Positions 7,221-14,382 of a stretch of 14,390 nucleotides of DNA are shown here, piece by piece. Each line of letters starts with the position of its first letter. The stretch's first letter is position 1. Below the pieces are notes generated by a model, which ran no database searches, had not been told where the DNA came from, and saw only the letters and a list, made by a program, of their open reading frames with translations. Source of the stretch: Thiorhodovibrio sp. (GTDB lineage: Bacteria > Pseudomonadota > Gammaproteobacteria > Chromatiales > Chromatiaceae); NCBI GenBank assembly GCA_007128075.1, contig SKYD01000090.1, positions 1 through 14,390 of the forward strand. Reading direction: 5' to 3'. Position numbers and translations under genes: made by a program.

Positions 7221-7242
7221 GGGGCGGTTCGCGAACCGCCCC
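7221..7242. repeat. 22-bp perfect palindrome between convergent genes (REP-like)
   Basis: GGGGCGGTTCG is followed directly by its reverse complement CGAACCGCCCC, so both strands can form the same very G+C-rich stem. It sits in the 64-base gap between the ends of the fliK-like gene and ptsN. No U-run follows the hairpin on either strand (the T-run at about 7201-7207 is on the wrong side for plus-strand termination and reads as A on the minus strand), so it is not a canonical intrinsic terminator. Short palindromes of the GGGGCG...CGCCCC type are dispersed in many bacterial genomes as REP-like elements and may block convergent read-through. No second copy was seen in this window. Confidence 0.75.
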
Positions 7243-7260
7243 TACTCTTATGCTGTTGGC

Positions 7261-7719
7261 TCATGTTGAAGATTTCCACCGTTGGAGTGTGAGAAGCAAC
7301 AGTTCAGGCTCTTCAAGTGTGCGCAGCTGGTTGCGCAATACCGGGTCGCTAAACATCGCCGCCAAATTAGACAGTAACTGAAGATGCAGGTCGGTGGCCT
7401 CCTGTGGCACCAGTAAAGCCAGGGCTAAATCAACGGGCTGATTATCAAAGTCAACCGGTTCATGCACCTGCACCAGCGCACCGAGTGAATCGGAGATGTG
7501 GGTCATGCGGGCATGCGGCAGCGCGATGCCATGGCCAAGCGCGGTGCTGCCCAACCGCTCGCGCTCAAGCAGCCGCTCAAAGACCTCACCTGCATCAAGC
7601 TCCGGGCGATCATGCACCAGCAGTTCTGCAAGTGTTTCCAACAGCCGCTTTTTACTGCTGATCTTGGCACGGGAAACAATTCGTGGCTCAACAATCAGAT
7701 GTAAAGGGAAGGTAAACAC
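7261..7719 (-). CDS. ptsN: PTS IIA-like nitrogen-regulatory protein PtsN (EIIA-Ntr)
   Basis: EIIA-Ntr is the last phosphocarrier of the nitrogen-related phosphotransferase chain (EI-Ntr, NPr, EIIA-Ntr), a regulatory system that affects potassium transport, stress responses and sigma-54-linked functions. The fold-defining parts are present: SSKKRLLETLAELL (21-34) and GHGIALPHAR (62-71), where H69 is the phosphorylated histidine, followed by alternating strands and helices to the C-terminus. I place the start at GTG 7717-7719, giving 152 residues, because GGAG lies five bases upstream. The longer ATG start at 7782 would translate straight through the terminator hairpin and add residues unlike the family. 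It follows hpf after a terminator. The hprK, rapZ and npr genes that often come next are not here. Confidence 0.93.
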   Translation of the reverse strand: MFTFPLHLIVEPRIVSRAKISSKKRLLETLAELLVHDRPELDAGEVFERLLERERLGSTALGHGIALPHARMTHISDSLGALVQVHEPVDFDNQPVDLALALLVPQEATDLHLQLLSNLAAMFSDPVLRNQLRTLEEPELLLLTLQRWKSST

Positions 7720-7732
7720 TAGGGCTCCAGTG
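7717..7732 (-). promoter_or_regulatory. ptsN ribosome binding site and possible start-occluding hairpin
   Basis: The minus-strand sequence CACTGGAGCCCTAGTG holds the GGAG Shine-Dalgarno (7725-7728) and ends in the GTG start codon. CACTGG can pair with CTAGTG (one G-U pair, four-base loop AGCC), which would hide both the ribosome site and the start codon in one small stem. The ribosome site decides the start. The folding is an inference from complementarity and may be too weak to matter. Confidence 0.5.
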
Positions 7733-7736
7733 GAAT

Positions 7737-7769
7737 AAAAAACCGGAAGCGACGCTTCGCCGCTTCCGG
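7737..7769 (-). terminator. Intrinsic terminator between hpf and ptsN
   Basis: Reading the minus strand, the arms CCGGAAGCG and CGCTTCCGG form a perfect nine-base-pair stem around a nine-base loop (7743-7769) and are followed at once by six T residues (7742-7737). It begins 36 bases after the hpf stop. This is a textbook Rho-independent terminator for the rpoN-hpf transcript. Only 17 bases separate its T-run from the ptsN start, so ptsN must rely on read-through or on a promoter inside hpf or further upstream. Confidence 0.85.
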
Positions 7770-7805
7770 CAGGGTGAATCAATGATTGTCCAACGCGCTC
7801 AACAT

Positions 7806-8177
7806 TTAGTTGTCGCGCTCATCCTCCAATGTCTCATCGGTTGAGGCGGCAAGCTCTTGCTCGATTGCGCCCCGCGCGCTCATTGCGCCCCGATGACTTT
7901 GGCGTTTTTCCTTGTATTTCAGGACCTGACGGTCGAGCTTGTCGATCAAACCGTCGATGGCGGCATACATATCCTCATGCACCGCATCGGCGAACAGATT
8001 GGCGCCGTTGATTTGCAGTGTCGCTTCTGCTTTTTGGCGCAGTTTTTCGACACTCAAGATAACGTGCGCATTCATCACGTGGTCAAAATGGCGCTCTAAG
8101 CGCTCGAACTTGCTGTCGACATAGTCACGCAATGGCTCGGTGATATCGACATGGTGCCCCGTGAGATTAATTTGCAT
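7806..8177 (-). CDS. hpf: Ribosome hibernation promoting factor HPF (short form)
   Basis: HPF binds the small ribosomal subunit near the decoding centre in slow or stationary growth and helps ribosomes pair into inactive 100S dimers. The 123-residue product starts MQINLTGHHVDITEPLRDYV, the standard opening, and keeps the conserved YVDSKFERLERHF (19-31), ADAVHEDMYAAIDGLIDKLD (63-82) and RQVLKYKEK segments. The core ends near residue 97. The remaining 26 residues are Ala/Glu/Asp-rich and look disordered; they are not the C-terminal dimerisation domain of long HPF. AGGAG lies seven bases before the ATG, and the gene follows rpoN by 28 bases. The rpoN-hpf-ptsN order is widely conserved in proteobacteria. 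Confidence 0.95.
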   Translation of the reverse strand: MQINLTGHHVDITEPLRDYVDSKFERLERHFDHVMNAHVILSVEKLRQKAEATLQINGANLFADAVHEDMYAAIDGLIDKLDRQVLKYKEKRQSHRGAMSARGAIEQELAASTDETLEDERDN

Positions 8178-8205
8178 AGCAGCTCCTAAATAAACAAACG
8201 CACTG

Positions 8206-9675
8206 TCAGGTCAGGCGTTTGCGCTCAGTCGAGGATGGAATACCCAGTGCCTCGCGGTATTTGGCGACGGTTCGTCGTGCCACTTCGATGCCCTGTTCCG
8301 CTAGAATTTTAACGATTTTTTGATCGCTAAGCGGATTGGTTGGCAGCTCGGCTGCTACCAATTTGCGGATCAAGGCACGAATTGCGGTTGACGAACATTC
8401 ACCCCCTGAAATGGTATTGACATGACTTGAGAAAAAGAATTTAAATTCAAAAATTCCTCGTGGAGTATCCATAAATTTCTGGGTCGTGACCCGTGAGACC
8501 GTCGATTCATGCAAATCGAGATCATTGGCGACATCGCGCAACACTAAGGGGCGCATCGCCTCTTCGCCATAATCAAAAAAACCTTGCTGCAATTCGACAA
8601 TTTTATCAGCGACCCGCAATACAGTGTCATTGCGGCTCTCCAGGCTTTTAATCAACCACTTCGCTTCCTGTAAATGCGTTTTCAAGACTGCGGTCTGTTC
8701 GGTGCGCTCGGCACGCTTAACCTGACATTGCGCGGCATAGCGGTCATTGATCCTTAAGCGGGCAATGATCTCAGGATTCAGCGCCACTTGCCAGCGTCCT
8801 TCGCGCTTGCGCACCAAGACATCAGGGATAATGTACTCGAAACGCTGTGCGCTGACCAGTGCGCCTGGCCGTGGATTCAGCGAACGAATCAGCGCCAGTG
8901 CCGCTCGCACCTGGGGCTTGGTGGCAGCGGTGACATGACACAATGCTTCTAAATCAGGCCGCGCCAACTGCTGAAACTGCGTATCACAAAGCTGCTGTGC
9001 CAGCGCCAGCGTTGGCTGCTGCGCTGCTGGAGTGGTCGCTACAAGCTGGCGCAATTGTAAAACCAAACACTCGTGCAGATCACGCGCCCCCACTCCGGGT
9101 GGCTCAAACATCTGCACCCGATGCAGCACGGCCATGATCTCATCTTGTTCCACACTGGGATCATTAAGAATCGCTGGCAATTCGTCAAGATCAAGCCTCA
9201 GATAGCCATTGGCATCAATGGCATCGATCAACACAGTGGCAATCGCCAAATCGCGGTCGCTCAACCGCGCTAAATTGAGCTGCCAATTCAGATAATCATG
9301 CAAGGTCGTCGGCGCAGCAAGGCCTGCCAGCCGATCATAGGCCCCGTCATCACGGTTGACCACTGAGCGGTTGGGATAAAATTGCTCGCTGCTCTCGCTG
9401 TCATAGGTATCGCTCCACTGACTGTCAACGGGCAGCTCCTTGGGCAGCGTCTCGTTGTTGAGTTGCAGCGGCTGCTCGGCGCGCAGTGCCGACTCAGCGG
9501 TGTCCACAGTCGCTGTGTCCTCAGTCGCGCTTTCGAGCATGATATTCGACTCCAGTGCCTCCTGAATCTCCTGTTGCAGCTCCAGCGTCGAGAGTTGCAG
9601 CAAGCGAATTGCCTGCTGCAACTGCGGAGTCATGGTCAACTGCTGACTTAAGCGAAGTTGGATGGTTTGCTTCAT
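8206..9675 (-). CDS. rpoN: RNA polymerase sigma-54 factor RpoN
   Basis: RpoN is the alternative sigma factor that recognises -24/-12 promoters and needs ATP-dependent activators to open DNA; it serves nitrogen control and, in many Gammaproteobacteria, flagellar genes. The start is ATG 9673-9675, giving MKQTIQLRLSQQLTMTPQLQ, the usual opening of region I. An earlier in-frame ATG at 9798 would lie inside miaA and add 41 unrelated residues. The 489-residue protein has region I (1-50, glutamine-rich), an acidic region II (about 50-115), the core-binding domain (about 120-300), the DNA-binding part with LHESTVSRVTTQKFMDTPRG (388-407) and the RpoN box ARRTVAKYRE (466-475). Ribosome site is weak. 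It is 46 bases behind miaA rather than in its frequent place behind lptB. Confidence 0.97.
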   Translation of the reverse strand: MKQTIQLRLSQQLTMTPQLQQAIRLLQLSTLELQQEIQEALESNIMLESATEDTATVDTAESALRAEQPLQLNNETLPKELPVDSQWSDTYDSESSEQFYPNRSVVNRDDGAYDRLAGLAAPTTLHDYLNWQLNLARLSDRDLAIATVLIDAIDANGYLRLDLDELPAILNDPSVEQDEIMAVLHRVQMFEPPGVGARDLHECLVLQLRQLVATTPAAQQPTLALAQQLCDTQFQQLARPDLEALCHVTAATKPQVRAALALIRSLNPRPGALVSAQRFEYIIPDVLVRKREGRWQVALNPEIIARLRINDRYAAQCQVKRAERTEQTAVLKTHLQEAKWLIKSLESRNDTVLRVADKIVELQQGFFDYGEEAMRPLVLRDVANDLDLHESTVSRVTTQKFMDTPRGIFEFKFFFSSHVNTISGGECSSTAIRALIRKLVAAELPTNPLSDQKIVKILAEQGIEVARRTVAKYREALGIPSSTERKRLT

Positions 9676-9721
9676 GGAACCATATAGTACGCCTTGATCG
9701 CCCCACCGTCGCTGGATTTGC

Positions 9722-10642
9722 TCAAGCCGACAGCCACTGCGCCACCAATTGTCGCCCCAGTGCTGGCTGATCGATCCACTGGGCATCAGGTTCGGCACGC
9801 AGCCAGGTCAACTGCCGCTTGGCGAGTTGACGGGTGGCAATGATTGCCCGCTCGCGCATGCGGTCAAAATCACTCCGTCCGCATACATAGTCTAGCATCT
9901 GACGATAGCCGACACTGCGCAACGCAGGAATCTCCGGGCTGAGATCCCCGCGCGCCCACAGGGTGCGCACCTCCTGTTCAAATCCCGCCGCCAGCATGGC
10001 ATCAAACCGCTCGGCAATGCGCTGGCGGAGCAGCTCACGCTGATAGGGACAGTAAACCAATTTTAGGGTGCGATAAGGCAGTGCTGATTGCTGCTGTGCC
10101 TGTGCCAAATGCACACTCAAAGGCAACCGAGTGATAAGAAACACTTCCAGAGCGCGCATGATCCGTTGTGGATCGTGCGGATGTACCCGCGCTGCCGTCG
10201 CTGGATCGACCTCAGCCAGCCATTGATGCAAGCCCGCCAGTCCGCGTTGTGCCAAGGCGTGCTGCAACTGAGTGCGGGTGGGCGCATCGGCCTCGGGCAA
10301 GGGAGCGAGTCCGTGCTGAAGTGCGCGAAAATAGAGCTGTGTGCCACCCACCAACAGCGGAATCCGGCCGCTGGCGGTGATCTGCTGCATCGCCTGCAGT
10401 GCGTCGGCGCGAAAACAGGCGGCGGAATACTGTTCGCTGGGGTCTTTGATGTCAATCAGATGATGCGGCACCTGCGCCTGCACCGCAGCAGAGGGCTTGG
10501 CGGTGCCGATATCCAGCCCACGATAGACCAAAGCCGAGTCAACACTGATGATCTCGCAGTTCCAGCAGGTTGCTAGCTCAAGGGCAAAATCGCTTTTGCC
10601 AGCGGCAGTTGGACCGGTGAGTAAAATCGCGGGCGGCAGCAT
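9722..10642 (-). CDS. miaA: tRNA dimethylallyltransferase MiaA
   Basis: MiaA transfers a dimethylallyl group from DMAPP to the N6 of A37 in tRNAs reading UNN codons, the first step of ms2i6A synthesis, which supports reading-frame accuracy. The 306-residue protein has the P-loop GPTAAGKS (10-17), the catalytic-site strand VDSALVYRGLDIGTAKPS (34-51, with D35) and HHLIDIKDPSEQYSA (60-74), LLVGGTQLYFRAL (96-108) and the C-terminal RQLAKRQLTWLR. The canonical VDSxQVYRxMDIGT reads VDSALVYRGLDIGT here, a modest change. The ATG overlaps the mutL stop as TGATG and has no clear Shine-Dalgarno, so it likely depends on coupling to mutL. In many relatives hfq comes next; here it is rpoN. Confidence 0.97.
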   Translation of the reverse strand: MLPPAILLTGPTAAGKSDFALELATCWNCEIISVDSALVYRGLDIGTAKPSAAVQAQVPHHLIDIKDPSEQYSAACFRADALQAMQQITASGRIPLLVGGTQLYFRALQHGLAPLPEADAPTRTQLQHALAQRGLAGLHQWLAEVDPATAARVHPHDPQRIMRALEVFLITRLPLSVHLAQAQQQSALPYRTLKLVYCPYQRELLRQRIAERFDAMLAAGFEQEVRTLWARGDLSPEIPALRSVGYRQMLDYVCGRSDFDRMRERAIIATRQLAKRQLTWLRAEPDAQWIDQPALGRQLVAQWLSA

Positions 10643-12402
10643 CAGCGACCGCGCCGAAACAGCGCGTCGAGTTCAGTCATGGCGAGCTTGATCCAGGTTG
10701 GCCGTCCGTGATTGCATTGATCAATGCGTTCTGTGTGTTCCATGGTGCGCAACAACGCATTCATCTCGTCAAGTTTTAGGCTGCGATGGGCACGCACCGA
10801 GCCATGACAGGCCATGGTTGCTAAAATCCGCTGCACCTCATCGCTGACACGGCTGCTGCTGCCAAGGGCGATCACATCAGCCAGCAGATCGCGCACCAAC
10901 GATTCGGCATCGACCTCGCCTAAAATCATGGGCAGCTCGCGCACGACAATTTGACTCGCGCCCCAGCGATCAAGCCCAATGCCCAGTTGCTCAAAAAAAT
11001 CTTGCTGTGCCTCGACCACATCGGCCTCGGCTGGCGTGACATTGAAAGTCACTGGCAACAACAGCGGCTGGCGCTGTAGCGACCCTTGCGCCCAGTTGGT
11101 TTTTAGTCGTTCGTAACAGATGCGCTCGTGGGCGGCGTGCATGTCCACCAGCACCAGGCCATCGCGGTGTTGAGCGAGAATATAGATGCCATTGAGTTGC
11201 GCCAGCGCGTAGCCCAGTGGTGCTTCTGTTATTTTCTCGGCGGTCACCTCTTCTTCAGCAGCAGTCGGCGGCTGTTGCAGATCTTGCGCCGCACGATAGG
11301 CCGAGGAACTTTCGTGTACCGCAAAACTGCGTGGTGCCGGGCTGGCTGGCGGTGGAGCGGCAGATGCTTGAACCGATGCGGATGCCGGTGCTGATGTCAG
11401 TGCCAGCGTGCCAGCCGCAAGACGGCGTTGCAAAACAGAGAAGATAAAATCGTGTACTTGGCGGCTGTCGCGAAAGCGCACCTCGTGCTTGGCAGGATGC
11501 ACATTGACATCGACCGCCGTTGGCGACAGAGTAAAAAACAGCACGAACGCTGGATGCCGACCCGGTGCCAGCACATCCTGATACGCCTGGCGGACAGCAT
11601 GGGCGACCAGACGATCACGCACCAACCGCCCATTGACGAAAAAAAACTGGCGGTCGCTTTGGCTGCGCGCCATGGTTGGCTGCCCGACCCAGCCGGCGAG
11701 ATGGAAGCCGAGGCCGTGTTCATCGACCACCAACGCCTCGGCGGCAAAGTCTTTTCCCAATACCTCAGCAAGTCTGGTGTGGTGTGCCGATTCGTCTACT
11801 GCTGACAGCGTTAAGATCGAGCGTTGATTGTGCTCAAGCTGCCAGTTGACATCCGGTCGCGCCAGTGCCAGCCGCCGAATTAGGGTGTCGATATGTCCAA
11901 ACTCGGTTTGTTCAGTGCGTAGAAATTTACGCCGGGCGGGAATGTTAAAAAATAGATCGCGCACCTCCATGCTGGTGCCGACGGGATGCGCGGCTGGCGC
12001 CGGTGGACTGATCGGCGCATCGCCCTGGCTGATCAACAGCCAAGCGGTGGCGGCATCTTGCTGTCGTGACAGCAGCCGCAGCCGCGAGACTGAGGCGATG
12101 CTAGAAAGTGCCTCGCCGCGAAAGCCCAACGTTGTCACCCGCTCCAGATCGCTAAGACTGGCGATCTTGCTGGTGGCATGGCGAGCCAACGCCAAGGGCA
12201 GCTCCTCAGCACTCATGCCCTGGCCATTGTCGCGCACCAGAATACGCTTGATCCCGCCGCGCTCAAGCTGCACCTCGATGCGCGTTGCCCCCGCATCGAG
12301 GCTATTCTCAACCAGCTCTTTGACAATCGAGGCCGGCCGCTCGATCACTTCACCAGCAGCGATCTGATTGATCAACTGCGGTGCCAGCACATGAATCCGC
12401 AT
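10642..12402 (-). CDS. mutL: DNA mismatch repair protein MutL (endonuclease type)
   Basis: MutL couples MutS mismatch recognition to strand incision and excision. The N-terminal GHKL ATPase motifs are all visible: NSLDAG (33-38), DNGQGM (58-63) and GFRGEAL (93-99), then FFNIPARRKFL (151-161) and VNVHPAKHEVRF (299-310). An Ala/Pro/Ser/Glu-rich linker spans about 331-392. The C-terminal domain holds DMHAAHERICYE (420-431), which fits the metal-binding DxHA(X)2E(X)4E endonuclease motif, with ACHGSVRAH (531-539) and CNHGRPT (563-569) as the other metal-site segments. Enteric MutL, which works with MutH, lacks these. At 586 residues the length is usual. Its ATG overlaps the amiB stop as TGATG. Confidence 0.97.
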   Translation of the reverse strand: MRIHVLAPQLINQIAAGEVIERPASIVKELVENSLDAGATRIEVQLERGGIKRILVRDNGQGMSAEELPLALARHATSKIASLSDLERVTTLGFRGEALSSIASVSRLRLLSRQQDAATAWLLISQGDAPISPPAPAAHPVGTSMEVRDLFFNIPARRKFLRTEQTEFGHIDTLIRRLALARPDVNWQLEHNQRSILTLSAVDESAHHTRLAEVLGKDFAAEALVVDEHGLGFHLAGWVGQPTMARSQSDRQFFFVNGRLVRDRLVAHAVRQAYQDVLAPGRHPAFVLFFTLSPTAVDVNVHPAKHEVRFRDSRQVHDFIFSVLQRRLAAGTLALTSAPASASVQASAAPPPASPAPRSFAVHESSSAYRAAQDLQQPPTAAEEEVTAEKITEAPLGYALAQLNGIYILAQHRDGLVLVDMHAAHERICYERLKTNWAQGSLQRQPLLLPVTFNVTPAEADVVEAQQDFFEQLGIGLDRWGASQIVVRELPMILGEVDAESLVRDLLADVIALGSSSRVSDEVQRILATMACHGSVRAHRSLKLDEMNALLRTMEHTERIDQCNHGRPTWIKLAMTELDALFRRGR

Positions 12403-13724
12403 CAGCTTTCTGGAATCCTCAACACCTGTCCAACCCGAATCCGATCATCTTGGAGCTGATTGGCCTGGCGCAAGGCCGAGAGGCTGACCTGATAGTTGCG
12501 GGCAATATCAAGCAGCGTATCGCCGCGTTCGATGACATAGCGTCTGGGCTCGCCAGCGGAGGCATCGGCTTCGGCAAGCATCACCCGTGGCGGTGGATAA
12601 TCCTCAAAGTAGCGTTTGACCGCAATGACCAGCGAGTCAGCAATGCGTTCACGAAACTGGCGGTCACGCAGTCGCTCTTCTTCCTCGGGATTGGTGAGAA
12701 AAGCGACCTCAATCAACATCGAAGGAATATCGGGGGCGCGCAGCACTGCAAAGCCTGCCGATTGCACCCGCGATTGGTGAAGATGATTCACCTGACCAAG
12801 TTTGTTGAGCACCTTTTGCGCGGCAACCCCACTTTGTTCCATGGTCAAGTTTTGGCTCATCTCCATCAGCACACCAGCCACCTCACGATTTCTACTAAAA
12901 TCAATGCCGCCAATCACATCGGCCTTGTTTTCGCGTGCCGCCAGCCATTTCGCCGCCTCACTGGTCGCCCCGCGCTCGGAGAGCGTAAACACCGACGAGC
13001 CGCGCACCTTGGGATCATGGAACGCATCAGCGTGGATCGACAAAAACAGATCAGCGCGATGGCGGCGGGCAATCTGAATCCGCTCATGCAGTGGGATGAA
13101 ATAATCACCATCGCGCACCAACACAGCACGCAGCCCCGGCTGGCGATTGATTCTGGTGGCGAGCTTGCGAGCAATCGCCAGCGTGACCTCTTTTTCTTGC
13201 AGCCCACCGGCACCAATCGCACCAGGGTCTTTGCCACCGTGACCGGCATCAATGGCGATGATCGCATCGCGCCGTGCGGTAACAGTTGGCGCGGTTCTGG
13301 CATTGGGCAGCGATTTGGTCGCCACTGGCTCGTCCGTTCTGGGGAACAAATCGATCACTAGCCGATGCCCAAAGCGGCCATCGGGCTGCAAACGAAAGCT
13401 TTTGGCACGCACTGATTGCTTGAGATCAAGCACGATACGAAGGTCTTTGCCCTCCCGCACGCCAGCGCGGATACGCTGCAAAAAATGATCCGAAGTCGAT
13501 GGGACTGGCAAATTCGCCTTCAACTGTGCATCGGTGAGATCAATCACCAGCCGCGCTGGATTCGACAGCGAAAAGACCTTGTGATGCGATACCGATTGCG
13601 AGGTATCGAGCACAATTCGAGTCAAATCAGGTTGGCTCGAAACCCGCGCATCATGGACGACCAGTTGTGCGGCATCGAGCGTCAACGGTAAAAACAGCAA
13701 ACATAACAGCAGTATTCGGTTCAT
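12402..13724 (-). CDS. amiB: N-acetylmuramoyl-L-alanine amidase AmiB with LysM domain
   Basis: AmiB is a periplasmic zinc amidase that removes stem peptides from septal peptidoglycan so that daughter cells can separate, normally activated by EnvC or NlpD-type factors. The 440-residue precursor has a signal peptide (1 to about 19), an AMIN domain (about 20-130) that targets the septum and an Amidase_3 domain (about 154-372). Zinc and catalytic residues are present: H162 in DAGHGG, E177 in GLQEKEV, H231 in SIHADA and E339 in IEVAF. A single LysM domain (395-438, YVIERGDTLLDIARNY onward) closes the protein. A segment of about 50 residues after SIHADA (up to RNREVAGVL) fits the regulatory helix that blocks the active site in AmiB-type enzymes. 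GAGG lies seven bases before the ATG. Confidence 0.95.
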   Translation of the reverse strand: MNRILLLCLLFLPLTLDAAQLVVHDARVSSQPDLTRIVLDTSQSVSHHKVFSLSNPARLVIDLTDAQLKANLPVPSTSDHFLQRIRAGVREGKDLRIVLDLKQSVRAKSFRLQPDGRFGHRLVIDLFPRTDEPVATKSLPNARTAPTVTARRDAIIAIDAGHGGKDPGAIGAGGLQEKEVTLAIARKLATRINRQPGLRAVLVRDGDYFIPLHERIQIARRHRADLFLSIHADAFHDPKVRGSSVFTLSERGATSEAAKWLAARENKADVIGGIDFSRNREVAGVLMEMSQNLTMEQSGVAAQKVLNKLGQVNHLHQSRVQSAGFAVLRAPDIPSMLIEVAFLTNPEEEERLRDRQFRERIADSLVIAVKRYFEDYPPPRVMLAEADASAGEPRRYVIERGDTLLDIARNYQVSLSALRQANQLQDDRIRVGQVLRIPES

Positions 13725-13890
13725 CGCGCCACCTCGTGAAGTTCAACACGAAGACTCGATCAAAGACATTCCTAGAGCAATGAAGGGACTTCGAGATTTT
13801 CCTTCTTAAAGGATAGCAGGGTTTTCAAAAAAATCCAATAAAATAGTAATGTTGGCTTTTGTTCTTAAAAAAACTTTTAAGTATGAGCAA
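13725..13890 (-). promoter_or_regulatory. A/T-rich tsaE-amiB intergenic region with a candidate amiB promoter
   Basis: This 166-base gap is distinctly A/T-rich compared with the genes around it. On the minus strand TTGGAT (13833-13838), a 17-base spacer and TATCCT (13810-13815) form a weak sigma-70-like promoter that could drive amiB-mutL-miaA and perhaps rpoN. A seven-base-pair A/T-only stem (CTTAAAA/TTTTAAG, 13864-13881) lies just after the tsaE stop but is too weak to call a terminator. The region therefore probably separates tsaE from the amiB operon, but this rests on pattern matching. Confidence 0.35.
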
Positions 13891-14382
13891 TCAGCACAGC
13901 CAGGGCGCGGGGTCGGCAATGCCACCACTGCCTAGCTGTTCGAGCCATGCGGTCCCGCGCCCCTGTCCACTCATCTGCACCCGCCGCCCGCTGCCATCGG
14001 GGGTAATCTCAATGGTTAATTCGGGGGCGGGCAACACTGCGGCTCCACGCTCTGGCCACTCAATCAGCAACAGCCCGCCCTCAGCAAGTAGGTCGCGCCA
14101 CCCCAGATACTCCAGTTCTTCGGGGTCACTGAGCCGATAAAGATCGAGATGGTACACCGTCCATTCGTTGATTATGTACGGCTCAATCAGGGTATAGGTG
14201 GGGCTGCGCACAATGCCGCTGACACCTAAGCCGCGCAATATGCCGCGCGCTAGGGTGGTCTTGCCGGCACCCAGATTGCCGATTAAAAAAATCACCCCAG
14301 CACACCCCATCAGCCAGGGCGCGAACCGCTGACCAAACGCCAACTGTGCTGCCTCATCAGGCAGATGCAAAGCGAGTTTCAT
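13891..14382 (-). CDS. tsaE: tRNA t6A biosynthesis ATPase TsaE
   Basis: TsaE is the P-loop ATPase that works with TsaB and TsaD in transferring threonylcarbamoyl to A37 of ANN-decoding tRNAs. The 163-residue protein contains the Walker A motif GNLGAGKTT (35-43), the switch-like segment RSPTYTLIEPY (59-69), VYHLDLYRLSDPEELEYLG (76-94) and IEWPERG (107-113), all family hallmarks. The length is slightly above the usual 150-155 owing to a short C-terminal tail (about 140-163). The ATG at 14380-14382 gives the expected start; only eight bases upstream are visible, so its leader and any upstream partner cannot be judged. It precedes amiB, the conserved gammaproteobacterial order. Confidence 0.96.
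   Translation of the reverse strand: MKLALHLPDEAAQLAFGQRFAPWLMGCAGVIFLIGNLGAGKTTLARGILRGLGVSGIVRSPTYTLIEPYIINEWTVYHLDLYRLSDPEELEYLGWRDLLAEGGLLLIEWPERGAAVLPAPELTIEITPDGSGRRVQMSGQGRGTAWLEQLGSGGIADPAPWLC

Noticed and set aside
9676..9798. Longer rpoN with ATG at 9798
   Set aside because: The extra 41 codons lie partly within miaA and do not resemble sigma-54 region I, which begins at MKQTIQLRL.
12381..13361. 326-codon open frame on the plus strand
   Set aside because: It lies wholly antisense to amiB and mutL, whose domains and catalytic residues are clear; the translation is rich in His/Arg/Gln with no recognisable motif.
13864..13881. Hairpin after tsaE as a terminator
   Set aside because: The stem is almost entirely A/T (seven pairs), too weak for an intrinsic terminator without a G+C core.
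7261..14382. Possibility of a mobile or defence island
   Set aside because: All genes are conserved housekeeping genes with tight spacing; no integrase, transposase, attachment repeat, toxin-antitoxin pair or CRISPR repeat was seen.
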